From assembly GCA_018873245.2 (NCBI GenBank), contig JAEMBT020000004.1, positions 7,295,073-7,359,072 on the forward strand: DNA of 64,000 bases. Direction: 5' to 3'. This stretch comes from Archegozetes longisetosus. Lineage: Eukaryota > Arthropoda > Arachnida > Sarcoptiformes > Trhypochthoniidae. The notes under the pieces are model-generated. The model did no database searches. It was not told where the DNA came from and saw only the letters and a list, made by a program, of their open reading frames with translations. Position 1 is the stretch's first letter, and every line of letters starts with the position of its first letter. Positions 1-11,500 of the stretch are shown piece by piece. Position numbers and translations under genes: made by a program.

Positions 1-1352
1 AGGATGATGAGCTGATTCCTAGTGTTGAGGCCGGACTCGTGTTCAATACAGGAGATATTCTAGAAGTTATCTGCAAAGAAGATTATTACTGGTGGCAAGC
101 AAGGAAAGAAGGAGATAGGGGCCCTGCAAGTCTGATACCATCGCCTGAACTAGTGGAATGGAGGGCGACTAATAGTGTAGTGGAGAAATGCAGAAAAGAT
201 CGTGCCAACTGTACGATTTTTAGCAAAAAGAAGAAACATCGCGACAAATATTTGTACAAACGAAATGCATTGTTTGATCAGTTAGATATCCCTACTTACG
301 AGGAAGTTGTTTATTTGTCTTTCTTTAAGCGAAAAACATTAGTATTACTCGGAGCTCATGGCATAGGTCGCAGACATATTAAGAATACTCTAATAAGCAA
401 CTATCCCGGAAAATATGCGTATCCTATTCCTCGTGAGTCTTTTGGTTTATTTCGCTATCATTTTCATACTATCAACTGTTATGCTATGTACTGCTAAGAT
501 TTTTCTAAACAATTAATGTTTTCAATAAAAAATCAAATAAGGCATGTTTTCAAGTCTATATCCTTTTATGTGTTATTTTCAGATACGACACGATTTGCGC
601 GCAGAGGAGAAGAGAACGGAAAACATTATTTTTTTGTATCACAAGAACAAATGCTCGAAGAAATTGCTTCAAATCAATACTTAGAGTACGGCACACACGA
701 AGACGCGATGTATGGAACAAAAATTGATACAATCAGACGAATTATTCGAGATGGAAAAGTAGCTATACTCGATGTCGAACCGCAGGTAAATATTTCAGTT
801 AACTCTCAAAAAGTTTAGATTATTAACAGTCACCAAGAACAATCAAATATTCGAAGTCATTGTCAAAGAAGGTTAAAAGTTATAAACTTTAGAAACTTTC
901 TCACGAACAACAATCATAAGAAATGAGTCAATGAGTCAGTTAATCCACAAACTTATGGAAAAAACTTTTGAAACTAATATGTTATTGAAAACGATTGCCT
1001 CAACTTTATCATTAATTTAGGCGCTGAAAATTTTACGAACAGCAGAATTCGCTCCTTTTGTTGTGTACATCGCTGCGCCCTCAATAATCAACATTCAAGA
1101 CGTGAGTTTATTGTAGAATATATTCTTAAATATTGTCTAAATACTGTCAAAACTATCTTTAAATGAGAACAGAGTGACGGAAGTTTGCAGAGATTGACGC
1201 GTGAAAGTGAATTCTTGCAGAATGCTTTCAGTCATCTCTTCGACTTATCCATTATTAATAACGATATCGAAGAGACGGTTAAGTTAGTCGAAAAGTCATT
1301 CAAACATGTTAACAGTTGCCCGCAATGGGTTCCGTGCAATTGGATTTACTGA
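1..1352 (+). CDS. CASK: CASK C-terminal part (SH3 and guanylate-kinase-like domains), 5' truncated by window
   Basis: The product is a membrane-associated guanylate kinase scaffold that links cell-surface receptors to the cytoskeleton and synaptic machinery. Four exons fit GT..AG borders: 1-432, 583-785, 1021-1101 and 1173-1352. Together they encode about 297 residues in one open frame ending in TGA. The first exon carries the end of the SH3 domain ([19 protein letters not shown]), the basic hook ([10 protein letters not shown]) and the start of the guanylate-kinase-like domain ([20 protein letters not shown]). Exon 2 holds the region matching the nucleotide-binding lobe ([21 protein letters not shown]). 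The protein ends in QWVPCNWIY, close to the family's QWVPVSWVY. The N-terminal CaM-kinase, L27 and PDZ domains lie upstream of the window. The exon 1 donor at 433 reads GTGAGT. The assignment to CASK rather than an MPP protein rests on the SH3-to-GK linker and the C terminus. Confidence 0.93.
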
Positions 1353-1569
1353 CTATTAACTTATTTTAGTTATATCTCAGATACAATTAAGTGCCAATAT
1401 TTCAGATACTTATCAATTAATTCTTATAGTGATCATTACTGTTAATTCATTTATTTAATGCCTGTATTTTATATCAGTATTTATTGATAGCAATGCAACA
1501 AATCATTTTTTTATTGTAATTGTTTATTCGATTATATCAATTGTCAATCAAATCTCAATTCTTAGCAAT

Positions 1570-1575
1570 AATAAA
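1570..1575 (+). terminator. Polyadenylation signal AATAAA for CASK
   Basis: A canonical AATAAA lies 218 bp after the CASK stop codon, in AT-rich 3' sequence. It is the first clear signal after the stop. Confidence 0.6.
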
Positions 1576-1599
1576 GTTTAATTTGTATTGTTTAGAGTA

Positions 1600-2358
1600 G
1601 ACTTTGCCTTCACTTATTTTATTAAAGAAGTTCTGACAGCAACACAGCTATAGTCCCCCTCCAGACATTCTTCTAAAATTCAGTGGTCTGTACAAAATAA
1701 TGCTACAAAAACTTTCGAACTATTTATTTGATTGCTTACTATTAAACATTAATCAAAGAATTGATAAAAGTGAACAGATATTTTGATGGAAGTTAGCTAT
1801 TAGTGCAACAGATATGAGTATTTAGTGACAGACTTTTAGAGCCTCACATCAAATCTATCTATGATACTGTTTATCCTAAATTTTAGACAAATTCAAATCA
1901 GTATTTGTTGTCCAGTCAACTAAAAATAAATGATTCGTGTAATATAATGTGTTTTACAGCATTTGTCGTCAAAGTAGTTCCCATTTTTAAAAAACTTATA
2001 CCACTGATCAATGGTTACAAAGATATGAATAAATGAAGTCTTAACTCTAATCTTCACAGAGAATCTTAACGTTAAGGAAATAATACTTTCTTTAGAGGAA
2101 TATTGATAAACTATGGATTAATTTATGTGAAGAACAAGATAAACATTGGGAGAAATCGCAGACTACAATCAAATGTTCTATTTCAATATATCCAAAAACA
2201 AGAAAAACTATAATATGTCAACGATTAGACATCAAATCAAATAACAGGTATCTGATCTGCGAATCTGGTGTTAGATTTATCAATGAATGACATAATTGAT
2301 CACATTCAATTCGTTATGATAACTGATTATCATTCATCTAATGATCTGTTTCCAAAAG
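1600..2358. other. Intergenic, no gene seen
   Basis: AT-rich sequence downstream of CASK without a credible reading frame or recognised repeat. Confidence 0.5.
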
Positions 2359-3385
2359 AAGAATGCTCATTTTGACCCCCTTTGCGCCACTGCGCCCCCT
2401 ATATCATTTGATAGATCTCATCGAGTACTACAATAATATACATTTGATCTGAGTTTGTACGTCCCCTTAGAAGATAAAGACTATTGAAAGTTCAAGGAGA
2501 TTCCCAAAAATCGGACTATTTTTCGCAACTTCAAACCGATAACGTATCATTTATTAAGCTCATAATCGGTAGAATAAATATATCTTGGCCTCAACTTGCT
2601 AAAACCTATCGTTTGGACGATAGAGGGCAAAGCATATAGCTGATACTTTAACAGATATATGAGATATGGGGGTCAATTCATATTAAATCACTCATTCTGA
2701 GTCGATATATTAAGGTTTAATTTCAATATTTTGAAAGGGTGCTTAGATGAAGGAATTTTAATATTTTTTATAAAAGATTAAAATGCTTATATATTCATTT
2801 ATTCATATTTAAATTGCAAACTAAGGAGAAGGGACAGGACCAACACCCCTCTATGGGGTTGATCCTGTAACCCGGGCTGGGTCTACCCAGCCAGGTGGGT
2901 CATACCCTCATAAGAAGATATGGCTGTCATTGCCCTACCTAGTGGGGGATTGGATGCCTCAGTGCCTGGGTCCCGTTCCCAAGAGGGCCAAGGCTCTTTT
3001 CCGGAACAAGGCAGAGTGACTATTCGCCGAAAGGCCTAGTCATCCTGTGAACAGGGCTGTCCTCTGGACAGTTGCCGACTTGCCTACATTTTAACAATTC
3101 AAATCGGTTGTTTAACTTTCTTATTCTTTTTCATTCATATTCTTTCTTATTGTTCTATAAAATATATTAAGCTATTTATTTTGCATACAGCATCTTTAGT
3201 ATCTTTAGTAATTATTTTTTGTACTAATAACCGTAAAAATATACATTTTACATTTTAGTGTTTTTGCCATCTAATGGTTAGAAGGATGTACAAACTAGGC
3301 CCAAATGCTATATATTCTTTTAGTACTCAATGAGATCTATCAAATGATATAGGTGGCGCAGTGGCGCAAAAGGGCCAAAATTCCT
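2359..3385. mobile_element. Foldback/TIR element, family 'gcgccactgcgcc', copy 1
   Basis: Two arms of about 100 bp face each other at roughly 2359-2460 and 3283-3385. The shared core is GCGCCACTGCGCC followed by CTATATCATTTGATAGATCT and GAGTACTA. The middle contains a GC-rich block (2820-3090) that stands out from the AT-rich arms and encodes nothing recognisable. Related arms occur again around 18.04 and 18.94 kb, so this is a repeated family. No transposase or clear target duplication was found, and the exact termini are uncertain. Confidence 0.7.
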
Positions 3386-3760
3386 ATGATTTGGGTATTC
3401 TTCTTTCATTAGTTTGTCTGATCTTATTATGAGTACAAATCAAAGATTTATTGATTGTATTAATTATTTAACTAGTATTTAAAAATATAAGACAATCAAA
3501 TGTTTTGTAAACTCTCGATTAATTCATAAATTAATAATATTTTCAGTGTTAATAAAGATTTTGTAATTTTCAAAATCAAACTCAAGCTCTGATTTTGATT
3601 TTTGAAAAATGTTCATCAAATTGATCTTTTACTTGGTTGCAACAATACTGTGAAAATTTATCAATAATTAATTATTAGAGATCAATTAAATGATAAGTTT
3701 TCGACAACAACATTTTTATAACAAAACTATGAAAATTTTCTAAAAATTTGAAGTCTTCGA

Positions 3761-3945
3761 TTTGGTGTAAAATCAGTTCAGAGCTTTCTTAAGACTTCAA
3801 ATTATCACACATTTATCTTATAGCTAACAAAAATATTATTTATAACATTGTTCTGCACAATATTATCAAAAAAATTTCGGAAAACTTTCAAAATCAGATC
3901 AACAAAACAAACGAACAATAATCAGGTATTGAAGTCATCACCAGC
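3761..3945 (+). repeat. Direct repeat copy upstream of the kinase pseudogene
   Basis: This stretch, starting at 'ggtgtaaaatcagttc' and including 'caaaatcagatcaacaaaac', matches 5735-5935 in the same orientation, with several small indels. The two copies flank the kinase-like pseudogene, which suggests a local duplication. Confidence 0.65.
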
Positions 3946-4281
3946 AGAACGAAACATCAGTACAATGAACAACAAACCTGTTGATAAGTTATGTATGACT
4001 TCAAAATTGGATACAAAATGGAATAAAACTAAACAAAGGTTATGGTCAACAAAAGTGAACGTTTGAGACAAAATAGAAAATCAGTTTGTGGCAGAATTGA
4101 GTCAACATTTAGAACACTTTAGTGTTGTTTGTCTAGACGCAACACAAGTTTAGATCAAACTGTTTACAAAAGTAAAGTCTCGGTCGAAGCATCAAAGATA
4201 AAGACAAATATAAATCTAAGGGAAATATTTCGACCTTAATACCCCAAGAAACCAGAATCAGAGCACAAAAATTTCTTAAGA

Positions 4282-4820
4282 AATGGAATCCGAGGGTATA
4301 GTTCTTGGGAAAATATATCGGTAAAGGGGATTATGGTTATGTTGTGGAAGCCATACATAGAAAGAAGATGGCCGTCAAGATAGCTGACACGTCTAAGAGA
4401 TTAATCAAATTCAATGAAATTCATTTGATGAAACAACTGAAATACGAAAATATAATCCATTTAGTGATGAGATTCGTTGAGAACGATATCAAAATCCTAG
4501 TAACGCCTTTCGCCACAATGAATTTGTACCGATATATCCGTAAAACAGCGAGTAATGATAAGCAGTTGTTGAGTGAGAACCAAGTCAAGCATATATTTCT
4601 ACAAATTATTGCTGGTGTTCGACCTATGCATCTCAATGGTTATGCACACAGGAACTTAAAAACTGATAATATTCTAATAACCGATATAGACAATATGGTT
4701 GTTAAGGTCTCTGACTTTGACTTAACTCGAAAAGTATTTGATATCGACGAACAAATCATCCGTTCGTTTTCAATATGTTGTAAGCCTTTGAAGATATTTT
4801 CTCTAATCACGAACAATTAA
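4282..4820 (+). pseudogene. Protein-kinase-like fragment with damaged catalytic motifs
   Basis: The translation from 4305 reads as the N-lobe and start of the C-lobe of a eukaryotic protein kinase: glycine loop GKGDYGYVV, VAIK-like lysine in KMAVKI, then the catalytic-loop and activation-segment region. Key residues are altered. HRD is replaced by HRN (in YAHRNLKTDN), so the catalytic-base aspartate is lost. DFG is replaced by DFD (KVSDFDLTRK). The frame ends before any APE motif. Just upstream, an in-frame ATG at 4282 encodes the expected lead-in (EGIVLGK) but in a different frame, pointing to a one-base frameshift near 4310. A second exon may begin after 'ttttcag' near 4840, but it soon meets a stop. 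A small basic ORF at 3848-4066 could be a remnant of its 5' part. This is most likely a pseudogene, less likely a divergent pseudokinase. Confidence 0.7.
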
Positions 4821-5209
4821 TCAGTTTTACATCTTTTTCAGCAATTCTCAAATCAAGAGCACTAGGAATTTGATGGGAAAGGGATTGATATCATGCAATT
4901 AACTGATGTCTAAAATTTAGGGGTCATTCTAATCTCGATGACTTTTAGTCATGCCTTTACCCGAAAACTGAAAATGAAAAAAATATTAAATACAGAAAGA
5001 TGAAAGCGAGAATATACCCGTACCCGAAAAATTGCATCATTAGCTACTAATGTCGTTCTCCCAATTCACAATTGCTCGAAACGAACCAATACTCTTGAGT
5101 GGATTGCGAACAGATTCTGGTACATCAATGGTTTTTCACAGATCTTAGTAATACTGAACGAAGACCTGTTCCACTAATAACTTTACTTAACATTCATTTA
5201 ACTTTAAAC

Positions 5210-5211
<2 letters not shown>

Positions 5212-5248
<37 letters not shown>
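5212..5248. repeat. (GA)n microsatellite
   Basis: Uninterrupted GA dinucleotide tract of about 37 bp followed by CGCGCG. Confidence 0.95.
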
Positions 5249-5252
<4 letters not shown>

Positions 5253-5359
5253 CGATTTAACTTTTGCATTTTTATATTAATTGATATAATTGAAGTTGAA
5301 TTTTTTAAGAATAATTTCAATGATTCTGTTAAATGATTTGAATTGTAATTCGAATCTTC

Positions 5360-5710
5360 TAATAGTGACTGATTTGTTTTCGCTCTAGTGTTATAAGTTG
5401 CTGAACATTAGTTGTAAATCCTTCCAACAATCATACGACGATTGTGAGTATTTGAATCTTAGGTTAGTGTTTGTGATAGTTTTCTCTATTCCATCTTAGT
5501 CTTATACTGTTTTTTGGTTTAATTCGATTAACATACAGTATAGATCAATTTGTCAATTTCAATAAATTATGTTTTATTATTGTACATTAGCAATAAAAAT
5601 CGGAATATTTGTTAGCATTAAGGAGTTTAGATTTCGGTTTAAATTAAGGATATGAATAGTGTCTAAAAATAGTCTCCATATTCTATAAATTTGGTGTAAA
5701 TAAATTTAAT
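5360..5710 (+). repeat. Dispersed repeat, copy 1 (inverted copy near 31.3-31.65 kb)
   Basis: About 350 bp matches the reverse complement of roughly 31320-31650 with many substitutions. Anchors include 'tataagttg.tg.acattagttgt' and, on the complementary strand, 'ctccttaatgctaacaaata'. No coding content is seen. Confidence 0.65.
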
Positions 5711-5734
5711 GGTCGTGAGCATACATTATACACT

Positions 5735-5935
5735 TGGTGTAGAATCAGTTTCAAGTTTTCTTAAAACATTTTTTAACTTTCTTTAGTTTTCATTCATTAA
5801 TCTTATAGCCAATACAAATATCACATCAGATATTATTTATAACTATATCCCACAAAATTTCATTAATATATTTTTGAATCATTGTCAAAATCAGATCAAC
5901 AAGACAAACGAATAATCAGTCATTGCAGTCATCAT
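5735..5935 (+). repeat. Direct repeat copy downstream of the kinase pseudogene
   Basis: Partner of 3761-3945 in the same orientation. It ends where a more GC-rich, unrelated stretch (5938-6200) begins. Confidence 0.65.
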
Positions 5936-5937
5936 TA

Positions 5938-6200
5938 GTTGACGGCGATGTGCTAGCCACATGTCCTCGGTATAATCACCTCTGACCAACGTATAACCTT
6001 ACGACCGCCAAATAAGGCGTAAACTCACTCTGGTATAGAGCTCAAGTGAGTCTCCCCTAAGTGAGTTATAGCGCAAAGAAAGCACCGGGAACCACCTTGC
6101 GCTACGCACTATATTCACTAGTGCTCCATTTGAAGTCATGGACCTGCCAGCAGGCAGAGAACCAATACTATACCTTACAGAACACATAAAAATGTTCATA
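5938..6200. other. GC-richer insert of unknown origin
   Basis: This block has clearly higher GC than its surroundings and begins exactly where the direct repeat stops. No convincing protein, tRNA-like promoter box or terminal repeat was seen. It may be an inserted retroelement fragment. Confidence 0.35.
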
Positions 6201-6494
6201 GAATAAAATATTGTGTGAAAAATTTTATGTAAATCATGGAATCAAAGGTCATCAAAGCAGCTAAAGTGGGTACTCGGTCTACTCAGTTCGGCGAGACAAG
6301 TCCAATGATATATAGGGGTGAGATCAATAGAATAAGTCCTATTAAGTCATCAGTCAAAGGTTGATGGTTATCATTTCCGCCAAAAATGAGTGATTTTCGT
6401 CTTCCATGTTAATCAAGCTTTCTAAATATATGGGATGTTAAACTTAATTACAAAAAATTTGAATGTTTATAACCTTTTTATTTATTAACATAAC

Positions 6495-6590
6495 ATATGG
6501 ACATCCAGAAGTTCCCTCGGAAAATCGCTATAACTTTTTATCGGCTTGATCGATTTTAGTTTATTTTTCAGAAAAACTTTAAAATAAAAT
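6495..6590 (+). repeat. Dispersed repeat; inverted copy at 8555-8650
   Basis: Contains 'ggacatccagaagttccctcggaaaat' and 'ctataactttttatcggcttg'. The reverse complement of 8555-8650 carries the same string with few changes. No protein is encoded. Confidence 0.65.
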
Positions 6591-7252
6591 CTAGTTTTTT
6601 ATAAACATAAGTAAAAATTTAAAAGTCAATGAGGTAAAATAAATATAAGAGTCGAAATAAAATACATGAAAATTTTATAAAAATCGATACATTTTACACA
6701 AATTTAGACGTTATGTATTGAAAATATGATCAAAGTTTTGTTTACATTCAAAAGAAATTCTTTTTTAATAATTCGAATATTAATTGAATTAATAAATAAA
6801 ATTTTATTAATGGGTTTAACACTCGAAGGAAGAGAACTGAAATTCCGAAGATTCATCAAATTAAGAGCAAAAGGAACTCCACAATCAGTGATTCTTCGAG
6901 AAGTTGGTAAGAATTTAGTTATTAAATACATTTCAAAATCAATTTCTAATTTATTGATTTTCAATAGATGATTTCTAATTTAGCATTATGGATTTTAAGC
7001 TAAAGCGTAAGATTCATGTGATTCCTGATTTGAATCACTAGGTTTTACTTTTCGAGTTTTCACATGTTTTTCACCCGTTCATAAATTTATTATAAGTTGA
7101 TTCCTTGAAGCTCAGTTTCTAGAAGTCTTTCTGACGCAATAATGGATTTGATGAAAAGTTGCATAACTATTGCATAAACGGTAGGGAAGAAATGTCGAAT
7201 ATTTTATGTGGGGGTGTTACTAAGGCTACTGCTGGTCTAGATGTGTCGCAAC

Positions 7253-7884
7253 TAGCAGTGGCAAAATACACGACAAAATTTTTTGTTGATGTATTATACA
7301 TGTATAATACATGTATATTATGTATAATACATGTATTTTCTTAAATATAGGGATTTTATTGAAAATAAAAGATAAATTCGCAAATAATGATAGATGAATG
7401 CTTGAATATAGAGTAATTAAACGAGAAAAGAAATTGTTTGACAATTGAAACATTAAGTAAAAGATTGTAAAAATTTATTCCACTATAAAAATTGAAAATC
7501 AGTTTTCTTCGTTTTCAATGATCATTAAATCTTCATCCGAATTATCATCGCATTCTTCATAGAGAAAATCTGCTAAAACAAACTTTTAAAAAGGAACGAT
7601 ATAAGAAAGTTTGGCAATAGTTTCAATCACCTTTATTATTATCATTAATTGTGAAGTATTCCCAAACACAAGATTTAGGTTTTTTGTGACCCATTGTTAT
7701 CATTAAAATAATCATAAAAACAACAAAAGTTTAAAACAATTTTTAAAAAAGGTTATTGAATAGAAATTTAAATGGCGCTTCATGTACTATACATCAAACC
7801 TCAAAAATCGAAATGTATTATACATGTATTATACACGTATAATACACAATGTATTATACATCTAATGTATCTTTGCCACCGTTA
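7253..7884. mobile_element. Non-autonomous hAT element with 8-bp target duplication
   Basis: The element is 632 bp. Direct copies of GTCGCAAC flank it at 7245-7252 and 7885-7892, the 8-bp duplication expected for hAT transposons. Its ends are imperfect inverted repeats: TAGCAGTGGCAAAATAC on the left and the complement of TAACGGTGGCAAAGATAC on the right. Just inside both ends are AT-rich palindromic strings built on 'tgtattatacatgtataatac'. It carries a minimal two-exon gene on the minus strand. It is inserted in a Cys-rich gene. Confidence 0.88.
7503..7694 (-). pseudogene. Collapsed hAT transposase: BED-finger start joined to an acidic tail
   Basis: On the minus strand from ATG at 7694, the first exon encodes MGHKKPKSCVWEYFTIND, like the start of a BED zinc finger (W..F) in hAT transposases. 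It ends before the metal-binding cysteines. After a possible GT..AG intron of about 50-65 nt, a second segment reads ADFLYEECDDNSDEDLMIIE and stops just inside the element. The catalytic core is absent, so this is a deletion remnant inside a non-autonomous element. Exact splice sites are uncertain. Confidence 0.6.
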
Positions 7885-8554
7885 GTCGCAACATTGAAAG
7901 TATTTAAGGAATGGTGCTACACTACAAAAGTTCATACACAGGACTACAATTATATCGAATGTTCGAGCGACTCGGAGTGTAATGAGAACTGGCATTGCGC
8001 GGGTCCTTGCAGTATTGGATCTTAATTTTTACTGAACTTAAGCTGGAATTTTCATATTTTAATACAATAAAGCTAATTTTGAAATAATTTTAATTCTATT
8101 TATTCTTCGACAAGAGCCTTTCGTAGACATATTTAAAAGTGTGTCTCAAAATGTGTATGATTTGGAAAAGTGAATGACTTCTTAATCACTCAATAAAATC
8201 AAAATTAAATTATATAGATAACAACCATTTATAGATCTTAATTTAAAACTTCGTAATGTTTTTTCAAGTTTTATTTATGTGGAAAATTCCTATCCTTATA
8301 CATTTCAATATAATGCTGAATCGAAAGTCATACAGATTTTTGAGACAGGCATTACAAGCATTAACAAAAGCTAATTTTTAAATTTTTGAATCTATTATGG
8401 AAATTTTTAGTTTATAGGTTAATTGGGTGATATTTTAATAAAAATATTTCTCAATTCATTTTTTAACTTAAAATTGTGTTTTATGTTTTAGCCTTCATTC
8501 TTATCTAACATGCAGCTTTTTTGGAAAAACCATTTTTGAAAACTAGGTTTTATT

Positions 8555-8650
8555 TTAGCAAAAATGTCCAAAAAATAATTTAAGTCGATCAAGCCAATCA
8601 AAAGTTATAGCTATTTTCCGACGGTACTTCTGGTTGTCCATAGGTGTATA
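8555..8650 (-). repeat. Dispersed repeat; inverted copy of 6495-6590
   Basis: Reverse complement matches 6495-6590 and abuts the left arm of the foldback element. It may be part of the same older element. Confidence 0.6.
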
Positions 8651-8654
8651 TTGA

Positions 8655-9125
8655 CTTGTGATACTCAGATCAAAGCTAAAGAATAGAGTTTTAGCTATAT
8701 GTTCAGGTACTAAGCATTTTCTTGATAAATAAGTGAGTTCAATTATGTAATGATTTATAAACATTTCGTAATAGTGAGGTTTGATTGATTTGATTAATCT
8801 CAAATTTGATGTATTGTTACAGTTCACGAGAGATTGTTATTTTATTCGCGTAAACTTTACCTTTTAAGCATCCCCAGAGAAAATTCAGGGCTGGTCAGAT
8901 CGGGTGACCGGTCAAGCAATAAAATGGCAGTCCTTCATGAGCTGCGACAATATATCCGATCTGAGATTAATCAATCAAAGCCCAACTTTGTTACAAAATG
9001 CTTATAAATCTTTGCATAATTGAATTCACTTATGTATTGAAAAAAAATGGTTTATATATGAACATATGATTAAAATTATATTCTTTAGCCTTAATTTGAT
9101 GTATCACAAGTAAAGTGAGGCTAAT
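8655..9125. mobile_element. Foldback (long inverted repeat) element
   Basis: Arms at about 8655-8805 and 8967-9125 are imperfect inverted copies. Shared strings include 'cttgtgata', 'ggctaaagaat', 'ataagtga.ttcaattatg' and 'tttgattgatt'. The loop (8806-8966) is slightly GC-richer. No coding sequence or target duplication was recognised. Confidence 0.65.
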
Positions 9126-9770
9126 AAATAAAAAGTCATAAACGTTCAAAATAATTGTAATCAAATATTACATCCTATATAAATTGTATTGATTTGGTGA
9201 TGATTATTCTATAGTCGTTGTTAACTGATCGCGCCACTAGACAGCACAAACTTGATTCACTACATCATTCTTTATCAGTATTCTTATTTACTACGTCAGT
9301 AAAATATAGCTTAACTTTCTCAACAACTTTTTTACTGTAATAAAGTTTGAAATAAACTTCAAATTGAAGCTTAGGCTTAAAGCTATAAAGGGGTATGATA
9401 TTCATTGAAATATAGCGACATTTAGCGTCAATAAAAAATTATTAAATAACCCTCACATTGAAGAGTAAACACAATATGTCGAGAATGTATAACATTGGAG
9501 TAGCGTCAGCTAATATTTAAACCAAATCCAAGAAAGCGCATCTAAAACGCATTCGACAATTGGATAAAGAGATGGGAAAAGTGAGTATTTCGAAAACATG
9601 TAAAAGTTTCGTTAAAATTAATCAATAAGTAAAAGGGTTGTTGAGAAAAGTCGGGTTACATTTGAATGAGGTGGTATTTTGAGAAGCAACTACTAAGAAA
9701 ATTAAAACAGAAAAATTGTATTTTTATCTTAATTTAAACGTCCTAATCCCCTATTCCCAAATTGGTGTCC
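9126..9770. other. Intergenic, nothing convincing
   Basis: AT-rich. Around 9520-9590 a short frame reads KKAHLKRIRQLDKEMGK followed by a possible donor site, but it is too short to name. Confidence 0.3.
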
Positions 9771-9775
9771 TGAGC

Positions 9776-9830
9776 ACAAATCCAATGAGTCCACGTCTAG
9801 TCCGGCTGGACTTTCATTGGATTTGTGTGG
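9776..9830. other. Short hairpin
   Basis: CACAAATCCAATGAGTCC and its near-complement ACTTTCATTGGATTTGTG lie 17-20 bases apart and form an 18-bp imperfect stem. Role unknown; it may be a terminal hairpin of a degraded element that includes the GC-richer stretch 9930-10140. Confidence 0.45.
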
Positions 9831-9849
9831 TACAACAGGTCCAATACCT

Positions 9850-11500
9850 GTATAAAAAAAACCCCAAAATTTAATAAAATTTACTCAATTTTTCATTCGC
9901 ATAAAAGTGCTGTCACTTTTAACTTTTAGTCTCTTCTTAGACTTAGTTGCGGTAGTGCTTCTTGTCGAGCACTCCCAACAAGTCTCCCTCTTACTAAAAG
10001 GCACAACACATCTTTGCCCTGCAGGTTAACACTTCGACAGGTCCGTGAAGGCACACAAAGCCGAACAACTCTGGGCCTGTGAGCCTGAGTACTGTTAGCC
10101 TTAAGTATCGTCCAGCGACCATTTCTTTGGCAAAGACACAGTTTGAAGTGATAGTTATTTATACTATTAATATTTTAGTAAGAATCTTGAAATACGGCCT
10201 AAAAAGCAAATCTTTGAAAAAATATTAAAGAAAGTATCTGTTAGTTTGCATATATCAAAAATTATGAATATACTTTTCAATTTACTTGTTATTTCTGAAA
10301 TAGTATTTATGAAAGATTGCCTCTTAATGTTCACTTACTTTTCACAACTAAATACTAACAAAATCAAAGATAAAATTGTTCTTAAAATTAACAGACCAAT
10401 GATCCATATACAATTTTCACGACTGTATCTATCATTGTATTGACACCAAAATTCCTTATTCCATTATTTTTCAACACTACAGATTTGATATTAACAATCG
10501 ACGTCGAAATTTTCGTAACTTCAGCTACATTTTCCATCATTAATTGATACATTGAAAACGTTCGAGTCTAGATCTTTTCCATCTAGAGTTTGGCCTAAAT
10601 GTAGCGTTTTGGTATCATAAAATGCACTTTTAGAACAATCAATCGTATTGTATCGGACTTTCAATCAGTTTGCAAATAAAGCATAAATACTTTTGACATT
10701 CATTCGATGAATTATTGCAAAGCTAATAATATAAAAAGTTTCATTCTCTATCTAAAGATTTAGAGCTGAATTAATGGAAGTTCCGTCTAAAAGTCTCATT
10801 TCAAAATTGGTAAGTAATGGTTTTGTTTGTACAATAATTATTTTTGATGGCTGAGAGCAATACGTTTAGTCTTTTAATATATTGTAGCAATGTAATGCTC
10901 AATATTTTGTTGCCTTTTCTGAATTTTATGCACATACCCCTCATTCACCTTTTATATTGCATGCATATTTTCTTTAAAAGCAATCAACGAAATGCCGTAA
11001 AAAGAAGTATTATTAGAGGATTAAAGTCTTATCTGTTCCTTGATAATATCTTCAGAGATTAATTTAGTTGAGAGAGTTATAAATTATTTTTATTCAACAG
11101 ACAAAGCATGTGCATTAATATTCAGGATCGAAATTTCAGTTTTACCAGTGAATAATATTGGCTTCACAGTCTTATGTGCACTTTGTGTAGCGAATCGGTA
11201 TTTTGAGTTGCCTTCTAGTCATTAGAGTATACAAGAAATTTTATTTTAAATATTTGGTCAGTTCTTACATATGTCTGGAACAGTTACATAAAGTATTTAT
11301 TTAAGAATTTAATTTAAATTTTATTTTTAAAATTTTGCTGCAAAAAGTAGCAGTAAAAAAATATGACACGTAGGTGCTAATTTTTTAAATTTAAATGATT
11401 AAATAAATTTTCAAGAGTTCTCTTACCAATTCCACATGTTGAAAACTCCTGGCATCATGATATACACTGAAAAATGTTATCCTTTGATGAAAAATTAATT
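9850..11500. other. Long gene-poor stretch
   Basis: No recognised gene. A GC-richer block lies at 9930-10140. Around 10774-10812 an ATG frame (MEVPSKSLISKL) is followed by a GTAAGT donor, and short frames follow at 10980-11050. This could be a small spliced gene or chance. Confidence 0.3.

Larger units (their letters stand above)
7147..8025 (+). pseudogene. Small Cys-rich (probably secreted) protein gene, split by a hAT insertion
   Basis: A cysteine-rich frame runs from about 7222, immediately before the hAT element, and resumes at 7885 right after it, ending at TAA 8023-8025. If one copy of the 8-bp target duplication is dropped, the two halves are in the same frame. The downstream half alone has five cysteines (at WCY, ECS, ECN, HCA and PCS); two more lie in the upstream half (YCW, RCV). 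Further upstream, 7147-7220 holds a related Cys-containing frame offset by one base, so there may also be a frameshift or an intron. AATAAA follows at 8066. The family was not identified. The spacing looks like a disulfide-bonded extracellular peptide, but no signal peptide was located and no function is claimed. Confidence 0.55.

Noticed and set aside
6704..6971. Overlapping 81- and 86-codon frames on both strands
   Set aside because: They occur in AT-rich sequence without domain, signal or conserved splice context, and neither resembles a known family.
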